The notes: a model not told the origin generated them from the sequence alone. A DNA stretch of 59,476 nt from Haliea sp. (GCA_016704305.1 JADJAL010000035.1:1-59476); one strand, 5' to 3'; counted from the first letter of the stretch, positions 25,667 to 35,724 are shown. Numbers and translations: made by a program.

Positions 25667-26833
25667 TCAGGACAGGCGTTCCTTGAAATCGGCGTAGCCA
25701 AACTCGCGCACAATCTCGAGTTGGTCCGTATTGGAGTTCCACAGCGCGAGCGCCGGCAATTTGGTGCCGTTGAAGGTGCTGGTCTTGACCATGGTGTAGT
25801 GCGCCATGTCGCCAAACACCAGCCGCTGTCCCACCTCAAGCGGTTGCGCAAAGCTGTAGTCACCCATCACGTCGCCAGCCAGGCAGGTGAGGCCGCCGAG
25901 GCGGTAGGTGTGAGGCAGCACGCCGGGCTCGGCGGCGCCGAGGATGTCCGGGCGGTAGGGCATTTCCAGCACGTCCGGCATGTGGCAGGTGGCGGAGGCA
26001 TCGAGGATCGCCTGGTTGAGCGCATTCCAGCCGAGGTCCAGCACCTCGGCGACCAGTACGCCGGTGCCGATGGCGACCGCCTCGCCGGGCTCCAGGTACA
26101 CCTGCACGTCGTAGCGGCTGGCGAAGTCGCGCACGCAGGCCGTCAGTTCGTCGATCTGGTACTCGGGGCGCGTGATGTGGTGCCCGCCGCCGAAGTTGAC
26201 CCACTCCATGCGCCCCAGCAGATGCCCGAATTTCTCCTCCACCGCCTGCAGCGTGCGCTGCAACGGCGGGAAATCCTGCTCGCACAACGTGTGGAAGTGC
26301 AGGCCGCTGATGTGTTCCAGCGCGTTTTCGTCGAGGTGCGACAGCGGAATGCCCAGCCGTGAGCCGGGCGCGCAGGGGTCGTAGATCGCCACGGTGCCCT
26401 CGGAGTGTTCGGGGTTGATGCGCAGGCCGAATTTCAAGCCCGGCCGACGTTCGCGGGCGGCCAGCGCGAGCGGCCGAAAGCGCAGCCACTGCGCGCAACT
26501 GTTGAACACCACATGGTCTGCGATTTCCAGGATCTCGCGCAGGTCGCTCTCGGTGTACGCGGCGCTGAACACGTGGACTTCACCGCCGTAACACTCGCGC
26601 CCGAGACGCGCCTCGTGCAGGCCGCTGGCGCAGGTGCCGCTCAAGTAGCGCGACGTCAGTGGCGCCAGGCGCCACATCGAGAAGGCCTTTAATGCGGCCA
26701 GGACTTTGGCGCCGCTGTCCTGCGCCACCTGCTGCAGGATTTGCAGGTTGCGCTCGACGGCGACCTCGTCCACCACGAAACACGGTGTCGGCAGGCGCGC
26801 CAGGTCGAGCCTGGAAAAATCCGTGAATTGCAT
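25667..26833 (-). CDS. nspC: Carboxynorspermidine/carboxyspermidine decarboxylase
   Basis: A PLP-dependent fold-III (alanine-racemase-like) decarboxylase of 388 residues. TPCFVVDEVAVERNLQIL and AALKAFSMW hold the Schiff-base Lys; WVNFGGGHHITRPEY and YLEPGEAVAIGTG bind PLP phosphate; CHMPDVLEMPYRP is the family-specific region of NspC. It removes CO2 from carboxy(nor)spermidine to give spermidine or norspermidine, the last step of the AdoMet-independent triamine route. The gene lies 31 bp after the dehydrogenase gene (26865-28076), which makes its substrate; AGGCGA precedes the ATG. Confidence 0.9.
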   Translation of the reverse strand: MQFTDFSRLDLARLPTPCFVVDEVAVERNLQILQQVAQDSGAKVLAALKAFSMWRLAPLTSRYLSGTCASGLHEARLGRECYGGEVHVFSAAYTESDLREILEIADHVVFNSCAQWLRFRPLALAARERRPGLKFGLRINPEHSEGTVAIYDPCAPGSRLGIPLSHLDENALEHISGLHFHTLCEQDFPPLQRTLQAVEEKFGHLLGRMEWVNFGGGHHITRPEYQIDELTACVRDFASRYDVQVYLEPGEAVAIGTGVLVAEVLDLGWNALNQAILDASATCHMPDVLEMPYRPDILGAAEPGVLPHTYRLGGLTCLAGDVMGDYSFAQPLEVGQRLVFGDMAHYTMVKTSTFNGTKLPALALWNSNTDQLEIVREFGYADFKERLS

Positions 26834-26864
26834 GCTCGCCTGCCTGTTGCGTCAGTCCTGGGTG

Positions 26865-28076
26865 TCAGTCTTTGATGACATCGAGATGAAAGCCCGGATT
26901 CAGCTCGACCACTTTCCACGGCAGGCCGTAGCGGTTCATGTCTTCCATGAAGGGATCGGGGTCGCACTGCTCGACGTTCCACACTCCGGGCTGTCGCCAA
27001 TGGCCGTCCAGGATCATCTTGGCGCCGATCACGGCGGGTACGCCCGTGGTGTAGGAAATGGCCTGTGACTGCACTTCCCGGTAGCAGGCCTCGTGGTCAC
27101 AGACCTGGTACAGGTACATCACTTTTTCCCGGCCATCCTTGACGCCGCGCACAATCACGCCGATGCAGGTCTTGCCCTTGGTGCGCGGGCCCAGCGTGGA
27201 AGGGTCGGGCAGCAGGTGGGCGAGGAACTGGATAGGCACGATGGATTGGCCCTGGTACTCAACGGGTTCGATACCGGTCATGCCGACATTGCCCAGCACT
27301 TCCAGGTGCTTGAGGTAATTGTCCGAGAAGCTCATCCAGAATTGCGCGCGGCGCAGGCTGGGAAAATGCTTGCTCAGCGACTCCAGCTCCTCGTGGTACA
27401 TGCGGTAGATGTTGAATGTGCCGACGTCGTCCGGGCAGGTATAGCGCGCTTTCATCGACATCGGCGGCGTGGTGACGAACGCGCCGTTCTCCCAGTGCCG
27501 GCACTCGGCGGTCACTTCGCGGATGTTGATTTCCGGGTTGAAGTTGGTCGCGAAGGGATAGCCGTGGTTGCCGCCGTTGACGTCGATGATATCCAGCTCG
27601 TGGATCTCATCGAAATGGTGTTTGGCGAGGTAGGCGGTGAAGATGTTGGTCGCGCCCGGATCGAAGCCGCTGCCCAGGATCGCCGTCAAACCGGCGTCGA
27701 AGTAACGCTGCTGGTAGGCCCACTGCCAGTGGTACTCAAACTTGGCGGTATCCGGCGGCTCGTAGTTGGCGGTGTCGAGATAGTGCACGCCGGCTTCGAG
27801 GCAGGCGTCCATGATGCTGAGGTCCTGGTAGGGCAGCGCGACGTTGATGACCAGCTCGGGCTGCTCCTGCTTCAGCAGCGCGACCAGTTCGGGCACGTTG
27901 TCGGCATCCACCTGCGCGGTGCGGATCGGCCGGCTCAATTGCGCGGCGATCGCCTTGCATTTGGCTTCCGTGCGACTCGCCAGCACGATGTCGGTAAACA
28001 CGTCGGTTAACTGCGCGCATTTATGCGCCACTACGCCGCCGACGCCGCCTGCGCCGATGATCATCACTTTAGACAT
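26865..28076 (-). CDS. Carboxynorspermidine/carboxyspermidine synthase (saccharopine-dehydrogenase family)
   Basis: 403 residues; AGGAGGACGAAACC precedes the ATG. The N-terminal Rossmann fold (MSKVMIIGAGGVGGVVAHKC, DIVLASRTEAKCKAIAAQL) binds NADPH. GLTAILGSGFDPGATNIFTAYLA and FDEIHELDIIDVNGGNHGYP are typical of bacterial carboxyspermidine dehydrogenase (CASDH). It condenses aspartate semialdehyde with putrescine or diaminopropane by reductive amination. It sits 15 bp after the arginine decarboxylase gene and 31 bp before the matching decarboxylase gene, an operon dedicated to triamine synthesis without AdoMet. Confidence 0.9.
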   Translation of the reverse strand: MSKVMIIGAGGVGGVVAHKCAQLTDVFTDIVLASRTEAKCKAIAAQLSRPIRTAQVDADNVPELVALLKQEQPELVINVALPYQDLSIMDACLEAGVHYLDTANYEPPDTAKFEYHWQWAYQQRYFDAGLTAILGSGFDPGATNIFTAYLAKHHFDEIHELDIIDVNGGNHGYPFATNFNPEINIREVTAECRHWENGAFVTTPPMSMKARYTCPDDVGTFNIYRMYHEELESLSKHFPSLRRAQFWMSFSDNYLKHLEVLGNVGMTGIEPVEYQGQSIVPIQFLAHLLPDPSTLGPRTKGKTCIGVIVRGVKDGREKVMYLYQVCDHEACYREVQSQAISYTTGVPAVIGAKMILDGHWRQPGVWNVEQCDPDPFMEDMNRYGLPWKVVELNPGFHLDVIKD

Positions 28077-28091
28077 GGTTTCGTCCTCCTT

Positions 28092-30039
28092 CTATTCATG
28101 TTCAAAATAGGTGTATCCATGCAGGCTCTCCTTGAACGCCTGCAGGATCGCCTGCCGCTGCACAATGCTGATTTTGCCGCTGCGCACGGCTTCCTCCGCG
28201 ATCAGGCGAAACTGCTCCTGCATCTGCTTGGGCTCGTACTCCACGTACTTGAGTACATCGAAGATGCTGTCGCCGTGGAATTCGCGCACGAACTCGAAGG
28301 TGCCGTCCGCATTGACCGCGACGTTGACCACGTTGGTGTCGCCGAACAGGTTGTGCAGGTCGCCCAGCGTTTCCTGGTAGGCGCCCACCAGGAAAATGCC
28401 GAGGTAATAGTCTTCATCCGGTTTCAGCGCATGCAGGTTGAGCGTGCGACTGATGCCTTCGGGAGTGGAAAATTTATCGATCTTGCCGTCGCAGTCACAG
28501 GTGAGGTCCGCGAGCACCGCCGCGCGCGTGGGCTCTTCCGTCAGCCGATGAATCGGCATGATCGGGAATACCTGGTCTATCGCCCACATATCCGGCAGCG
28601 ACTGGAACAGGCTGAAGTTGCCGTAGTAGATGTCGGACAATAATTCCGGCAGGTTCTCCAGTTCCGGTGGCACCCGGTTCAGCGTGGGGAGAATCGCGGC
28701 GACGCGCTGCAACACCGCGAGGTAGATATTCTCGCCCAGCGCGCGTTCGCGCAGCGTGGCCTGGCCGTGGTGGAACTCCTCGCGCAGTTCGTCGCGGTAG
28801 AACAGTGCGTCGTTGTAGCATTCCTGGAAGTTCCGTTCATTCACCGTAGCGAGGACGGATTGCAGGCTGTTCAGGTGTTCGCTGCAGTCATCGGGCAGCG
28901 TATCGGGAATGGGGCCTGGTTTGCTGTCGCGCACGTCGAGTATGTTGAACAGCAGCATGGAGGAATAGGCGACCGTGGCGCGACCCGGACTCGGTGACGA
29001 TCACCGGGTGCGGTATTTCCAGCGGGTCCAGCGTTTCGCAAATACTCTCGACGATGTTGGTGCAGTATTCGTGCAGGTGGTAGTTCATGCTGTGGGTGCT
29101 GTTGGTGCGCGCGCCCTCGTAGTCGACCGCCAGGCCGCCGCCGAGGTCGAGGTAGCCCATCGGCGCGCCTTCCTGCACCAGGCCGGCGTAAAAACGGCAG
29201 GCGTCCAGTACGCCGCTGCGCACGTTGCGGATGTTGGGAATCTGCGAGCCCAGGTGGCAGTGCAGCAATTGCAGGCAGTGCAGCATGCCCGCGTTGCGCA
29301 GGTCGTCCACGATGGAAATCAACGAGTCCGTGGACATCCCGAAAATGGAGCGATCACCGCTGTCCTGGGCCCAGTGGCCATCCACGACGACACTGTTCTT
29401 GATGCGCACGCCGATCAGGGGTTCGACATTCAGCGCGCGACTGCGCTCGAGCAGCAGCGGCAGCTCGGTCACGGATTCCAGTACGAAAAAGCAGTTGATA
29501 CCCATCTGGCGGGCATACAGGCCGAGGTCGATGAACTCGGCGTCCTTGTAGCCGTTGCAGATGATCAGGCTGCCGTGATCGCGCAGTTGCGACAGCGCAA
29601 TGATCAGCTCCGCCTTGCTCCCCGCTTCGAAGCCGTGGTGATAATGCCGCCCGTAGTCGGCGATCTCCTCGATAACGTGGCACTGCTGGTTGACCTTGAT
29701 CGGGAACACGCCGCGATACGCATTCGTGTAGCCGCCCTGTGCAATCGCCAGCGCGAAAGATTCGTTGAGCACCTTGATGCGATGGTCCAGCAGGTTGCGA
29801 ATGCGCAGCACCGCCGGCATGTGCAGTCCCCGCGCGCGCATGCCGAGCACGATATCCATGATGGAGACGACAACCTGCTGGTCGCCAAAGTCCACGTTGA
29901 CCTGTGCTTCGCCCTGCTCCGAGAGATTGAAATAGCCCGCGCCCCAGGAATTGATGCCGTACAACTCGGCGCTGCGTTCGCTGCTCCACTCGGTGGGGGC
30001 GTCGGGGACGACTGTGTTGTCGGACAACTCTTTCAGCAT
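28092..30039 (-). CDS. speA: Biosynthetic arginine decarboxylase SpeA, one frameshift
   Basis: Converts arginine to agmatine with PLP. The first 350 residues (AELYGINSWGAGYFNLSEQG, RGVFPIKVNQQCHVIEEI with the PLP Lys, YLDLGGGLAVDYEG, PHPVIVTESG) are in one frame. At about 28983 an extra base breaks it. The remainder (expected G-R-A-T-V-A-Y-S-S, then MLLFNILDVRDSKPGPIPD through FKESLHGYTYFEHE) is in the next frame. Removing one base in GGGTCGCGCC restores a 649-residue protein, the normal SpeA size, so an error in the sequence is likely. First gene of the polyamine operon; no agmatinase or agmatine deiminase lies in the window, so putrescine must be made elsewhere. Confidence 0.87.
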
Positions 30040-30468
30040 GATGTAGTGGCTTCCTCTGCAAACTCGCTGTGGGCTATTGCCCGAGTGGTGACTGAATGTT
30101 GCCTCGCAGCCGGTGTTAACGGGCTGTGATTGACGGTGAAACGGTACGGTACGAATGTGACAAATCAGAATGCCGCGGGTAGTGGTGATTGCCCAGCGTT
30201 ACTGAATGACGGGGCTTGCCCCGGAGAAGGGTGAATAGCCACAGCGCACAACACCATTGTTTATCCTCTCAAGTTCAGTCAATAACTGCCCCCGAGATGT
30301 GATCGATCTCAGGTGCGTGGGTGGGTATCAGATAGCATAAATTCTCTGTGGTAATCGAACAGTTGCGAATTCTATTCCAGACGACTGAGAACACAAGTTT
30401 TTTATTCGTCGTCGGCGTGGGCGGGATGCGCCAAACGACGGACGCTGCAACAACTCAGGTGAAACAAC
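30040..30468. other. 429-bp intergenic region upstream of speA
   Basis: No gene seen. It contains a perfect hairpin CGGGGC-TT-GCCCCG (30210-30223) and ATGTGATCGATCTCAGG near 30297, which holds one good CRP-type half site (TGTGA). A hairpin of CGTCGT/ACGACG arms (30407-30440) lies close to the 3' end of the SDR gene. It should carry the speA promoter and the SDR terminator; I cannot place them precisely. Confidence 0.5.
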
Positions 30469-30478
30469 TCAGGTGAAA
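30451..30478. repeat. 14-bp exact tandem duplication at SDR stop codon
   Basis: CAACTCAGGTGAAA is present twice head to tail (30451-30464 and 30465-30478); the second copy contains the stop codon of the SDR gene. Looks like a recent slippage event that leaves the protein intact. Confidence 0.75.
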
Positions 30479-31272
30479 TCCGATCCACCGTCGACGTTGA
30501 TATTCGCGCCCGTCATGTAGGTATTGCGAGCGGATGCCGCGAAAGCGATAACCGGGCCGATTTCGGCGGGTTCAGCGGCGCGGTTGAGGAAAACGTGATG
30601 ACCGAAATTCTTGTTGATGTAACCCATGACCGCATACAGGTCGTTCTCATCCAGATCGGGGATCGGCGCCATCGAGGCCTTGAATGACTCCGATACAAAA
30701 GTACCGGGACTCACTGTGTTCACGAGTATTCCCTCGGGTGCGAGGGACTGTGAAAGATTCTTGGAGACACTCGTCAGCGCTGCCTTGGCCGACGTATAGG
30801 CCACGAGCGGCGGCGACTGGCGCTTGGTGGACATTGCCGAGACGTTGACGATGCGCGCCCACGGGGCTTTGCGCAGCAGTGGCAGCGCGGCGCGAATGGT
30901 GCGCACGGCGCCCATCAGCAGGCCGCTGTAGACGTTCTGCCACTCCTCGTCGGTGTAGGTTTCGAAGGTCTTCAGCCCTCCCGAGAGCGGGCCTGCGGCA
31001 TTGACCACGGCGTTGAGGTGTCCCCAGCGCCGGCCGAGTTCAGCCAGCGCGGCATCCACCGATGCGCCGTCGAACAGGTCTGCCTGCAACCCCACCGCAT
31101 CGGGCGCGCCCAGTTTCTTCAATGCCGCAACCGTACTGTCGAGCTCGGCCCGTGAGCGGGCCATTACCGCGACGCGGGCGCCATCGGCCGCGAAGCAGTC
31201 CGCGGCCGCCCTGCCCATGCCGCCGGTGCCCCCGGACACGAGTACGTTTGCATTCTTCAGCCCAAGGTCCAT
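30469..31272 (-). CDS. SDR family oxidoreductase
   Basis: A 267-residue classical short-chain dehydrogenase. It has the cofactor motif VSGGTGGMGRAAAD (TGxxxGxG type), AVVNAAGPL (NNAG-like), the catalytic Ser in IVNVSAMSTKR, YTSAKAAL (YxxxK) and PGTFVSESF; it ends in the common TGANINVDGGSDF. AGGAGT precedes the ATG. It is 59 bp downstream of a P450 gene on the same strand, so it probably oxidises or reduces an alcohol/ketone produced in the same pathway. The NAD/NADP preference is suggested as NADP by the Arg in MARSRAEL, weakly. Confidence 0.86.
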   Translation of the reverse strand: MDLGLKNANVLVSGGTGGMGRAAADCFAADGARVAVMARSRAELDSTVAALKKLGAPDAVGLQADLFDGASVDAALAELGRRWGHLNAVVNAAGPLSGGLKTFETYTDEEWQNVYSGLLMGAVRTIRAALPLLRKAPWARIVNVSAMSTKRQSPPLVAYTSAKAALTSVSKNLSQSLAPEGILVNTVSPGTFVSESFKASMAPIPDLDENDLYAVMGYINKNFGHHVFLNRAAEPAEIGPVIAFAASARNTYMTGANINVDGGSDFT

Positions 31273-31331
31273 TGCCAGTTACTCCTGCGCGTGTTTGAAA
31301 ATGTGCTTGAAGGTGTGTGCCGCAGTGGGGC

Positions 31332-32594
31332 TCACGTGAGTCGGTCGAACGTGACCGGTATGCGATCGGGGCCGCGAAAGGAAAAGCCGACCACCGAAAA
31401 TTCTTCGCCGGGTATGGCCCGGATGTTCCCCAGCCGATCCAGCAGCGTGTTGACGCCAATCTCCGCTTCCAGTTTTGCCAGGTGTGAACCCGCGCAATAG
31501 TGCCTGCCGAATCCGAACGGAATGGGATCGCGGTCCGCGCGATCAATATCGAAGGTGTCCGGATCGTCAAACTGCTGTTCGTCGCGGTTGGCGGAACCGA
31601 TGTGGCAGATCACTTCAGTACCTTTTTCGATGCGGACATCGCCGATCCGTGTGTCACAGCTTGCCTCGCGCAGCACCGTTGAAACCGGTGATTCCCAGCG
31701 CATGGCTTCCCACACAAGTTTGGGTACCAGCGTGCGGTCAGCCCGCACGCCCGCCATCAGTTCCGGGTCGCGCAGCAGCGCAACCATCGCTGTGCCGATA
31801 GTATGGTTGGTGGTCTCGGCGCCGGCCAGCGTGAGCAGGCGAAGGAAGGAGACGACTTCCAGGTCGGTCAATGTCGCTCCGTCGACTTCCGATTGCACCA
31901 GTACACTGATCAGGTCGCTACCCGGTTGGCGGCGCTTCTGCTGCACGATTGGTTGCAGGAAGTTCAGCAGCCACTCGGAGGCTGCGAAACCTTTCGCCGG
32001 ATCCATTGCCACCAGGCACAGCGCCTTGCTGTGGTCGTGGAATTCCTTCACGTCGCCGAGGTCGATCTCCAGCAGGGACACGAACACCGAGAGCGGGAAG
32101 GAGTAACAGAATTGTTCGTGCAGATCGGCCCGGCCGGCGTCGATAAACGTGTCGACATAGCCGTCGGCTATGCGCCGGACCTCGCGGGGAAAGTCGCCGC
32201 CGGTGATTTTGCGCGTGGTCATGGAAGGCGTGATCAATGCGCGGTGCTGTAAATGCTCCTTGCCATCCATGCCGATGACAGTGGGGCCCATCACCACGCC
32301 CATGGTGCGCTGCACGATGTCGTTGCTGAACGTTTCGTTATCGCGCAGCACCGCTTTGACATCCTGGTAGCGCGTGACCAGCACCGCACGCCTGCTGCCG
32401 GCGATGCTTCTGGCGGGGTTGAGCGCCAGTACCGGCTGAGTAGCGCGTAATTCCCTGAACAAAGGGTAGGGATTCCTGACCGGCGCCATCGGCCCGAGGG
32501 CCAGCAGCGCATGGATGTCTCTGGGTTCTATATAGTTGGACATGGCAGTGCGCTCACTCACCGGTTTGCGTGGTGGCATGACAAATTGCGTCAT
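31332..32594 (-). CDS. Cytochrome P450
   Basis: A 420-residue bacterial-type soluble P450. It has the I-helix oxygen motif AGAETT (257-262), K-helix E-A-M-R (296-299) and haem loop FGFGRHYCAG (360-369) with Cys367 as the iron ligand. It needs ferredoxin and reductase partners, which are not in the window. The substrate is unknown; neighbours (SDR, sulfotransferase-like, acyl-CoA genes) suggest a terpenoid, steroid or other hydrophobic carbon source. A second Met (MSNYIEP, 32543) is an alternative start. The palindrome ACAATA-N6-TAATGT lies 22 bp before the chosen start. Confidence 0.88.
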   Translation of the reverse strand: MTQFVMPPRKPVSERTAMSNYIEPRDIHALLALGPMAPVRNPYPLFRELRATQPVLALNPARSIAGSRRAVLVTRYQDVKAVLRDNETFSNDIVQRTMGVVMGPTVIGMDGKEHLQHRALITPSMTTRKITGGDFPREVRRIADGYVDTFIDAGRADLHEQFCYSFPLSVFVSLLEIDLGDVKEFHDHSKALCLVAMDPAKGFAASEWLLNFLQPIVQQKRRQPGSDLISVLVQSEVDGATLTDLEVVSFLRLLTLAGAETTNHTIGTAMVALLRDPELMAGVRADRTLVPKLVWEAMRWESPVSTVLREASCDTRIGDVRIEKGTEVICHIGSANRDEQQFDDPDTFDIDRADRDPIPFGFGRHYCAGSHLAKLEAEIGVNTLLDRLGNIRAIPGEEFSVVGFSFRGPDRIPVTFDRLT

Positions 32595-32615
32595 GGCCTT
32601 GAACCTTTGAACAAA

Positions 32616-32633
32616 ACAATATTACTATAATGT
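32616..32633. promoter_or_regulatory. Operator candidate ACAATA-N6-TAATGT (copy 1)
   Basis: ACAATATTACTATAATGT between the divergent P450 gene (minus) and the sulfotransferase-like gene (plus). It matches copies at 45357-45374 and 47530-47547. Arms are 6 bp with one mismatch. On the minus strand TATAGT within it could act as a -10 box, so binding would block P450 transcription. Confidence 0.6.
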
Positions 32634-32745
32634 TTTATTTTAAAACAAGCCGCGCGGCGGGTAGCCACCGCAGGAACTCTCGATCCGCCGTCAATGAAAT
32701 GCCAGCACAGTACCGGGCCGGTGCCGTGGGGCATGAGGAAACAAG

Positions 32746-33897
32746 ATGATCAAGTTCGATAGCGGGGCGCTGATAGACCGCGCGATCAAGAAGGCGGGAC
32801 ATGCGGACTTTGGTGGCGACAGCTGGCGGGAGGGGCTGGATCGCCTGGTCGATGCGCTCAATACCACGGCCCAGTTGACCCAGGATGGCGCCAACATGAT
32901 GGGCTACCGGCTCTCGCTGCTGCTGGTGAATCGCCTGGCGATCGAAAAAACGTACCGGGATCATCCAGAAATACAGGATCAGGTCGTGCGCGGCCCGGTA
33001 TTCGTGATCGGCCTGCCGCGCACCGGCACAACGGCATTGAGCCAGCTGGTGGCGGCAGACCCGCAGATGCGCTCGTTGCGCGGGTGGGAGTCGGGCGCAC
33101 CGGTGCCGCCGCCGGAAAGCGCCACGGAACATTCGGACCCGCGCATTGCGCAGGCCCAGGCCGGGCTTGATTACATGTACACGGCGTATCCGAAATGGGC
33201 TGCGCTGCACTTTGAATCCGCCGAGACGCCCACGGAATGCCAGGATTTGCTGGGCATGGAATTCAAGGCGGCGCATTTCGACGGCATGGCCTATGTGCCC
33301 GACTATTCCGAGTGGGTGATGAATTGCGACATGGCCTCCGCGTACGCGTGGCACCACCGGGTGCTGAAACTGCTGCAGTGGAAGTGTCCGCCCACGCTGT
33401 GGCACCTGAAAACGCCGGTGCACATGCTCTACCTGGACGCGCTGGTAGCCGAATATCCGCAGGCCAAATTTTTGTGGAGCCACCGCGACCCGGCGCAGGT
33501 GCTCGGCTCCGTGTGCAGCCTGATCGCCTATTGCCGCACCTGGGTAAGCGACCGCGATGACACCCAGACGATCGGCGCGGAGCAACTTGCCATCTGGGTG
33601 GAGGCGATCCGCCGCGCCATCGCCTTCCGCGCACGTGTTGGCGACGAGCGCTTTGCCGATATCCCTTTCGCTGACATTCAATCCAACCCAGTCATGGCGC
33701 TACAGCGCGCCTATACCCAGCTGGATATTCCATTTGACGCACGCAGCCATGCGGCCATTAAACAGTGGGCAGACAGCCATAAACCGGGGCAACATGGAAC
33801 GCATGTATCGCATCTTGAGGACTTTGGCCTGAGCGCGGACGACGTGCGGGCGGCCTTTGGCTCCTATGCGCAACGCTTTGCTACGCTGCTGGCCTGA
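32746..33897 (+). CDS. Sulfotransferase family protein
   Basis: 383 residues with the 5'-PSB loop VFVIGLPRTGTTALSQLVAAD (PAPS phosphate-binding, residues 86-106) and a 3'-PB-like region FLWSHRDPAQVLGSVCSLIAY, as in the Sulfotransfer_3 group. True sulfonation of a hydroxyl is expected for the family, but many bacterial members in catabolic islands are uncharacterised. GAGGAAAC precedes the ATG. It diverges from the P450 gene across the shared operator and is 15 bp from the luciferase-like monooxygenase gene, so both are probably transcribed together. Confidence 0.8.
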   Translation: MIKFDSGALIDRAIKKAGHADFGGDSWREGLDRLVDALNTTAQLTQDGANMMGYRLSLLLVNRLAIEKTYRDHPEIQDQVVRGPVFVIGLPRTGTTALSQLVAADPQMRSLRGWESGAPVPPPESATEHSDPRIAQAQAGLDYMYTAYPKWAALHFESAETPTECQDLLGMEFKAAHFDGMAYVPDYSEWVMNCDMASAYAWHHRVLKLLQWKCPPTLWHLKTPVHMLYLDALVAEYPQAKFLWSHRDPAQVLGSVCSLIAYCRTWVSDRDDTQTIGAEQLAIWVEAIRRAIAFRARVGDERFADIPFADIQSNPVMALQRAYTQLDIPFDARSHAAIKQWADSHKPGQHGTHVSHLEDFGLSADDVRAAFGSYAQRFATLLA

Positions 33898-33912
33898 ACT
33901 GAGGTAGATCGA

Positions 33913-34864
33913 ATGCGCTTTTCCTGCTCACTCCCGGTCGACGACATCGGTGACTTTAATGGCATCAATGACAACGGCTTCCTGTCGATTGCAGGCATCA
34001 GTGAAATGGCCGCGGCCATCGAGCGCGCCGGCCTTGATGCCACGTTCGTGACGGACCATCCCGGCGCCCAGTCGCCGCTGGCTGGATGGCGGCGGACACG
34101 CCACGCTGGATCCTTTCGTCGTGCTCTCGGTTGCGGCCGCGGCGACCACGCGCCTGCGCCTGCATTCACACATCCTGGTGCTGGCCTATCGCAACCCCTT
34201 CATTGTCGCCAAAGCCGTGGCCTCGCTGGACCGCCTGAGCGGCGGTCGCTTCCAGATGGGGATTGGCACCGGCTACCTGAAGCCGGAATACGCGGCGGTC
34301 GGCGTACCGTTTGCGGAGCGCGGCGCGTTGACCGACGAGGCGATCAAGGTCCTGCGCATGGCCTGGAGCGGTGAACCCGTCAGCCACAAGTCGACCTGGT
34401 TTGAAGCGCGCGACACGTGCGTGCTGCCGACGCCCGTGCAAACCCCGCTGCCCATCTGGGCCGGCGGCAACAGCAACCGCGCGATCCGGCGTGCGGTGGA
34501 GTTGTGCGAGGGCTGGTGCCCGTTTCCGGTGTCCGGGGCGGTCAGCACCACCACGCGCACGGAAGAACTCTCCAACATGGAACAGTTGCGCGAGAAGATG
34601 CAGTTTGCCAAAGACCTCTGCGAACAGCTCGGTCGTACCGCGCCACTTGAGGTATGCATGGCGCTGTTCGGCCACACCACCATGAAGCCGGGCGAGCGCG
34701 CCACGGCAGCAAAATTGATCGATGACTACGCTGCCCTGCAGGAGGCGGGCGTGTCCTGGTCAACGGTATCGGTGCCGTCACCGAGCCGTGCCGCATTCAT
34801 CGAGAACGTGCAGTGGTTCGGCGAGGACGTTGCCGCCAAAGTGCCGGCGCGCTCTAACAGGTAA
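33913..34864 (+). CDS. LLM-class (luciferase-like, F420/flavin) oxidoreductase, one frameshift
   Basis: The N-terminus MRFSCSLPVDDIGDFNG and ERAGLDATFVTDHP is in the first frame. An extra C at about 34058 (ATCCCGG) breaks it. The next frame reads P-A-P-S-R-R-W-L-D-G-G-G-H-A-T-L-D-P-F, then VVLSVAAAATTRLRLHSHIL, ASLDRLSGGRFQMGIGTGYL and PLPIWAGGNSNRAIRRAVEL, the conserved LLM elements of the TIM-barrel flavin enzymes. The restored length is about 317 residues, normal for the family. It may use FMNH2 or F420 to oxygenate or oxidise a pathway intermediate. Downstream lies the TetR regulator gene. Confidence 0.8.
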
Positions 34865-35008
34865 TCTGTGGGGGGGGGGCACAGCGCCAGTCTCGCACGG
34901 ATGTGCTTTTTGCCCACACAAATTAACACTTCCTGACAGGACTTGCTAGCACTATCCTGTTGCTATAGCGTTTCGCACAATCCAGTGCCAATTAGTCCAG
35001 GGACGCGC

Positions 35009-35695
35009 ATGGCAGTAGCGAAGGCAACAGCGAAACAGAAACGCCGGAAGGTGCCGGTAAAAAGGACACAGGCGCAGCGCCATGCGCAAACGCGTCGCGC
35101 CATCATCGATGCGACGGTAGCCTGTATCGACGCCTATGGCTTCCCCAAAACCACGATGCAGAAAGTCGCGCGCGAGGCCGGCTGTACTGTCGGCGCCGTG
35201 CAGCACCATTTTGCATCCAAGTCGGACATGCTCGCCGCCGTGCTCGAGGACGGTTTCAGGAGCCTGTCGTTCGAGCTCGAGCACGTACTGTTCGTCGGAA
35301 AAAGCCTGCCCGAACGCGTCGCATTGTTTATCGACCATTGCTGGCTGCATTTCAGGCAGCCTGCGTTCCAGGCCAATCTCCACATATTGCTCGGTATGCG
35401 CAACGAGTCACCGAAAGCGCTGGATGAGTGGATGCAGGGGCCGCTGGCCGCTATTTCGCTGCTGGGCAGTGAGCAGTGGCTGAATGTCTTCGCCGACGTC
35501 GATCTGCCTGCGGAACAGCACAATGAAATTCTGTATTACGTCTTTTCATCGATGAGTGGCATTGTGACCTTTTCACGGATCATCGGAGCGCAGAGCCAGG
35601 CCGCGTTGATCGAGAGCAATATCGGCGTGTTGAAAGACCTGCTGCTGGCGCGTTTTCTGCCGTTGGTGAAAAAGTCGCGCGCGCCGCGTAAATAG
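35009..35695 (+). CDS. TetR/AcrR family transcriptional regulator
   Basis: 228 residues from MAVAKATAKQKRRKVPVKRT (an ATG 66 bp upstream is less likely). The N-terminal DNA-binding domain has TRRAIIDATVACIDAYGFPKT and the helix-turn-helix VAREAGCTVGAVQHHFASKS (about residues 53-72). The C-terminal ligand domain is all-helical. It is the only classical regulator in the 30-51 kb catabolic island, so it is the best candidate to bind the shared ACAATA-N6-TAWTGT palindromes; this is inference. The upstream region has TCCTG-A-CAGGA, a different short palindrome, possibly its own operator. Confidence 0.85.
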   Translation: MAVAKATAKQKRRKVPVKRTQAQRHAQTRRAIIDATVACIDAYGFPKTTMQKVAREAGCTVGAVQHHFASKSDMLAAVLEDGFRSLSFELEHVLFVGKSLPERVALFIDHCWLHFRQPAFQANLHILLGMRNESPKALDEWMQGPLAAISLLGSEQWLNVFADVDLPAEQHNEILYYVFSSMSGIVTFSRIIGAQSQAALIESNIGVLKDLLLARFLPLVKKSRAPRK

Positions 35696-35724
35696 GCCCA
35701 GTCACAACCATCCGGTCGAGTCGG

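Noticed and set aside
30297..30313. CRP/FNR binding site upstream of speA
   Set aside because: Only one half (TGTGA) matches; the second half (TCAGG) is poor, so I did not list it as a site.
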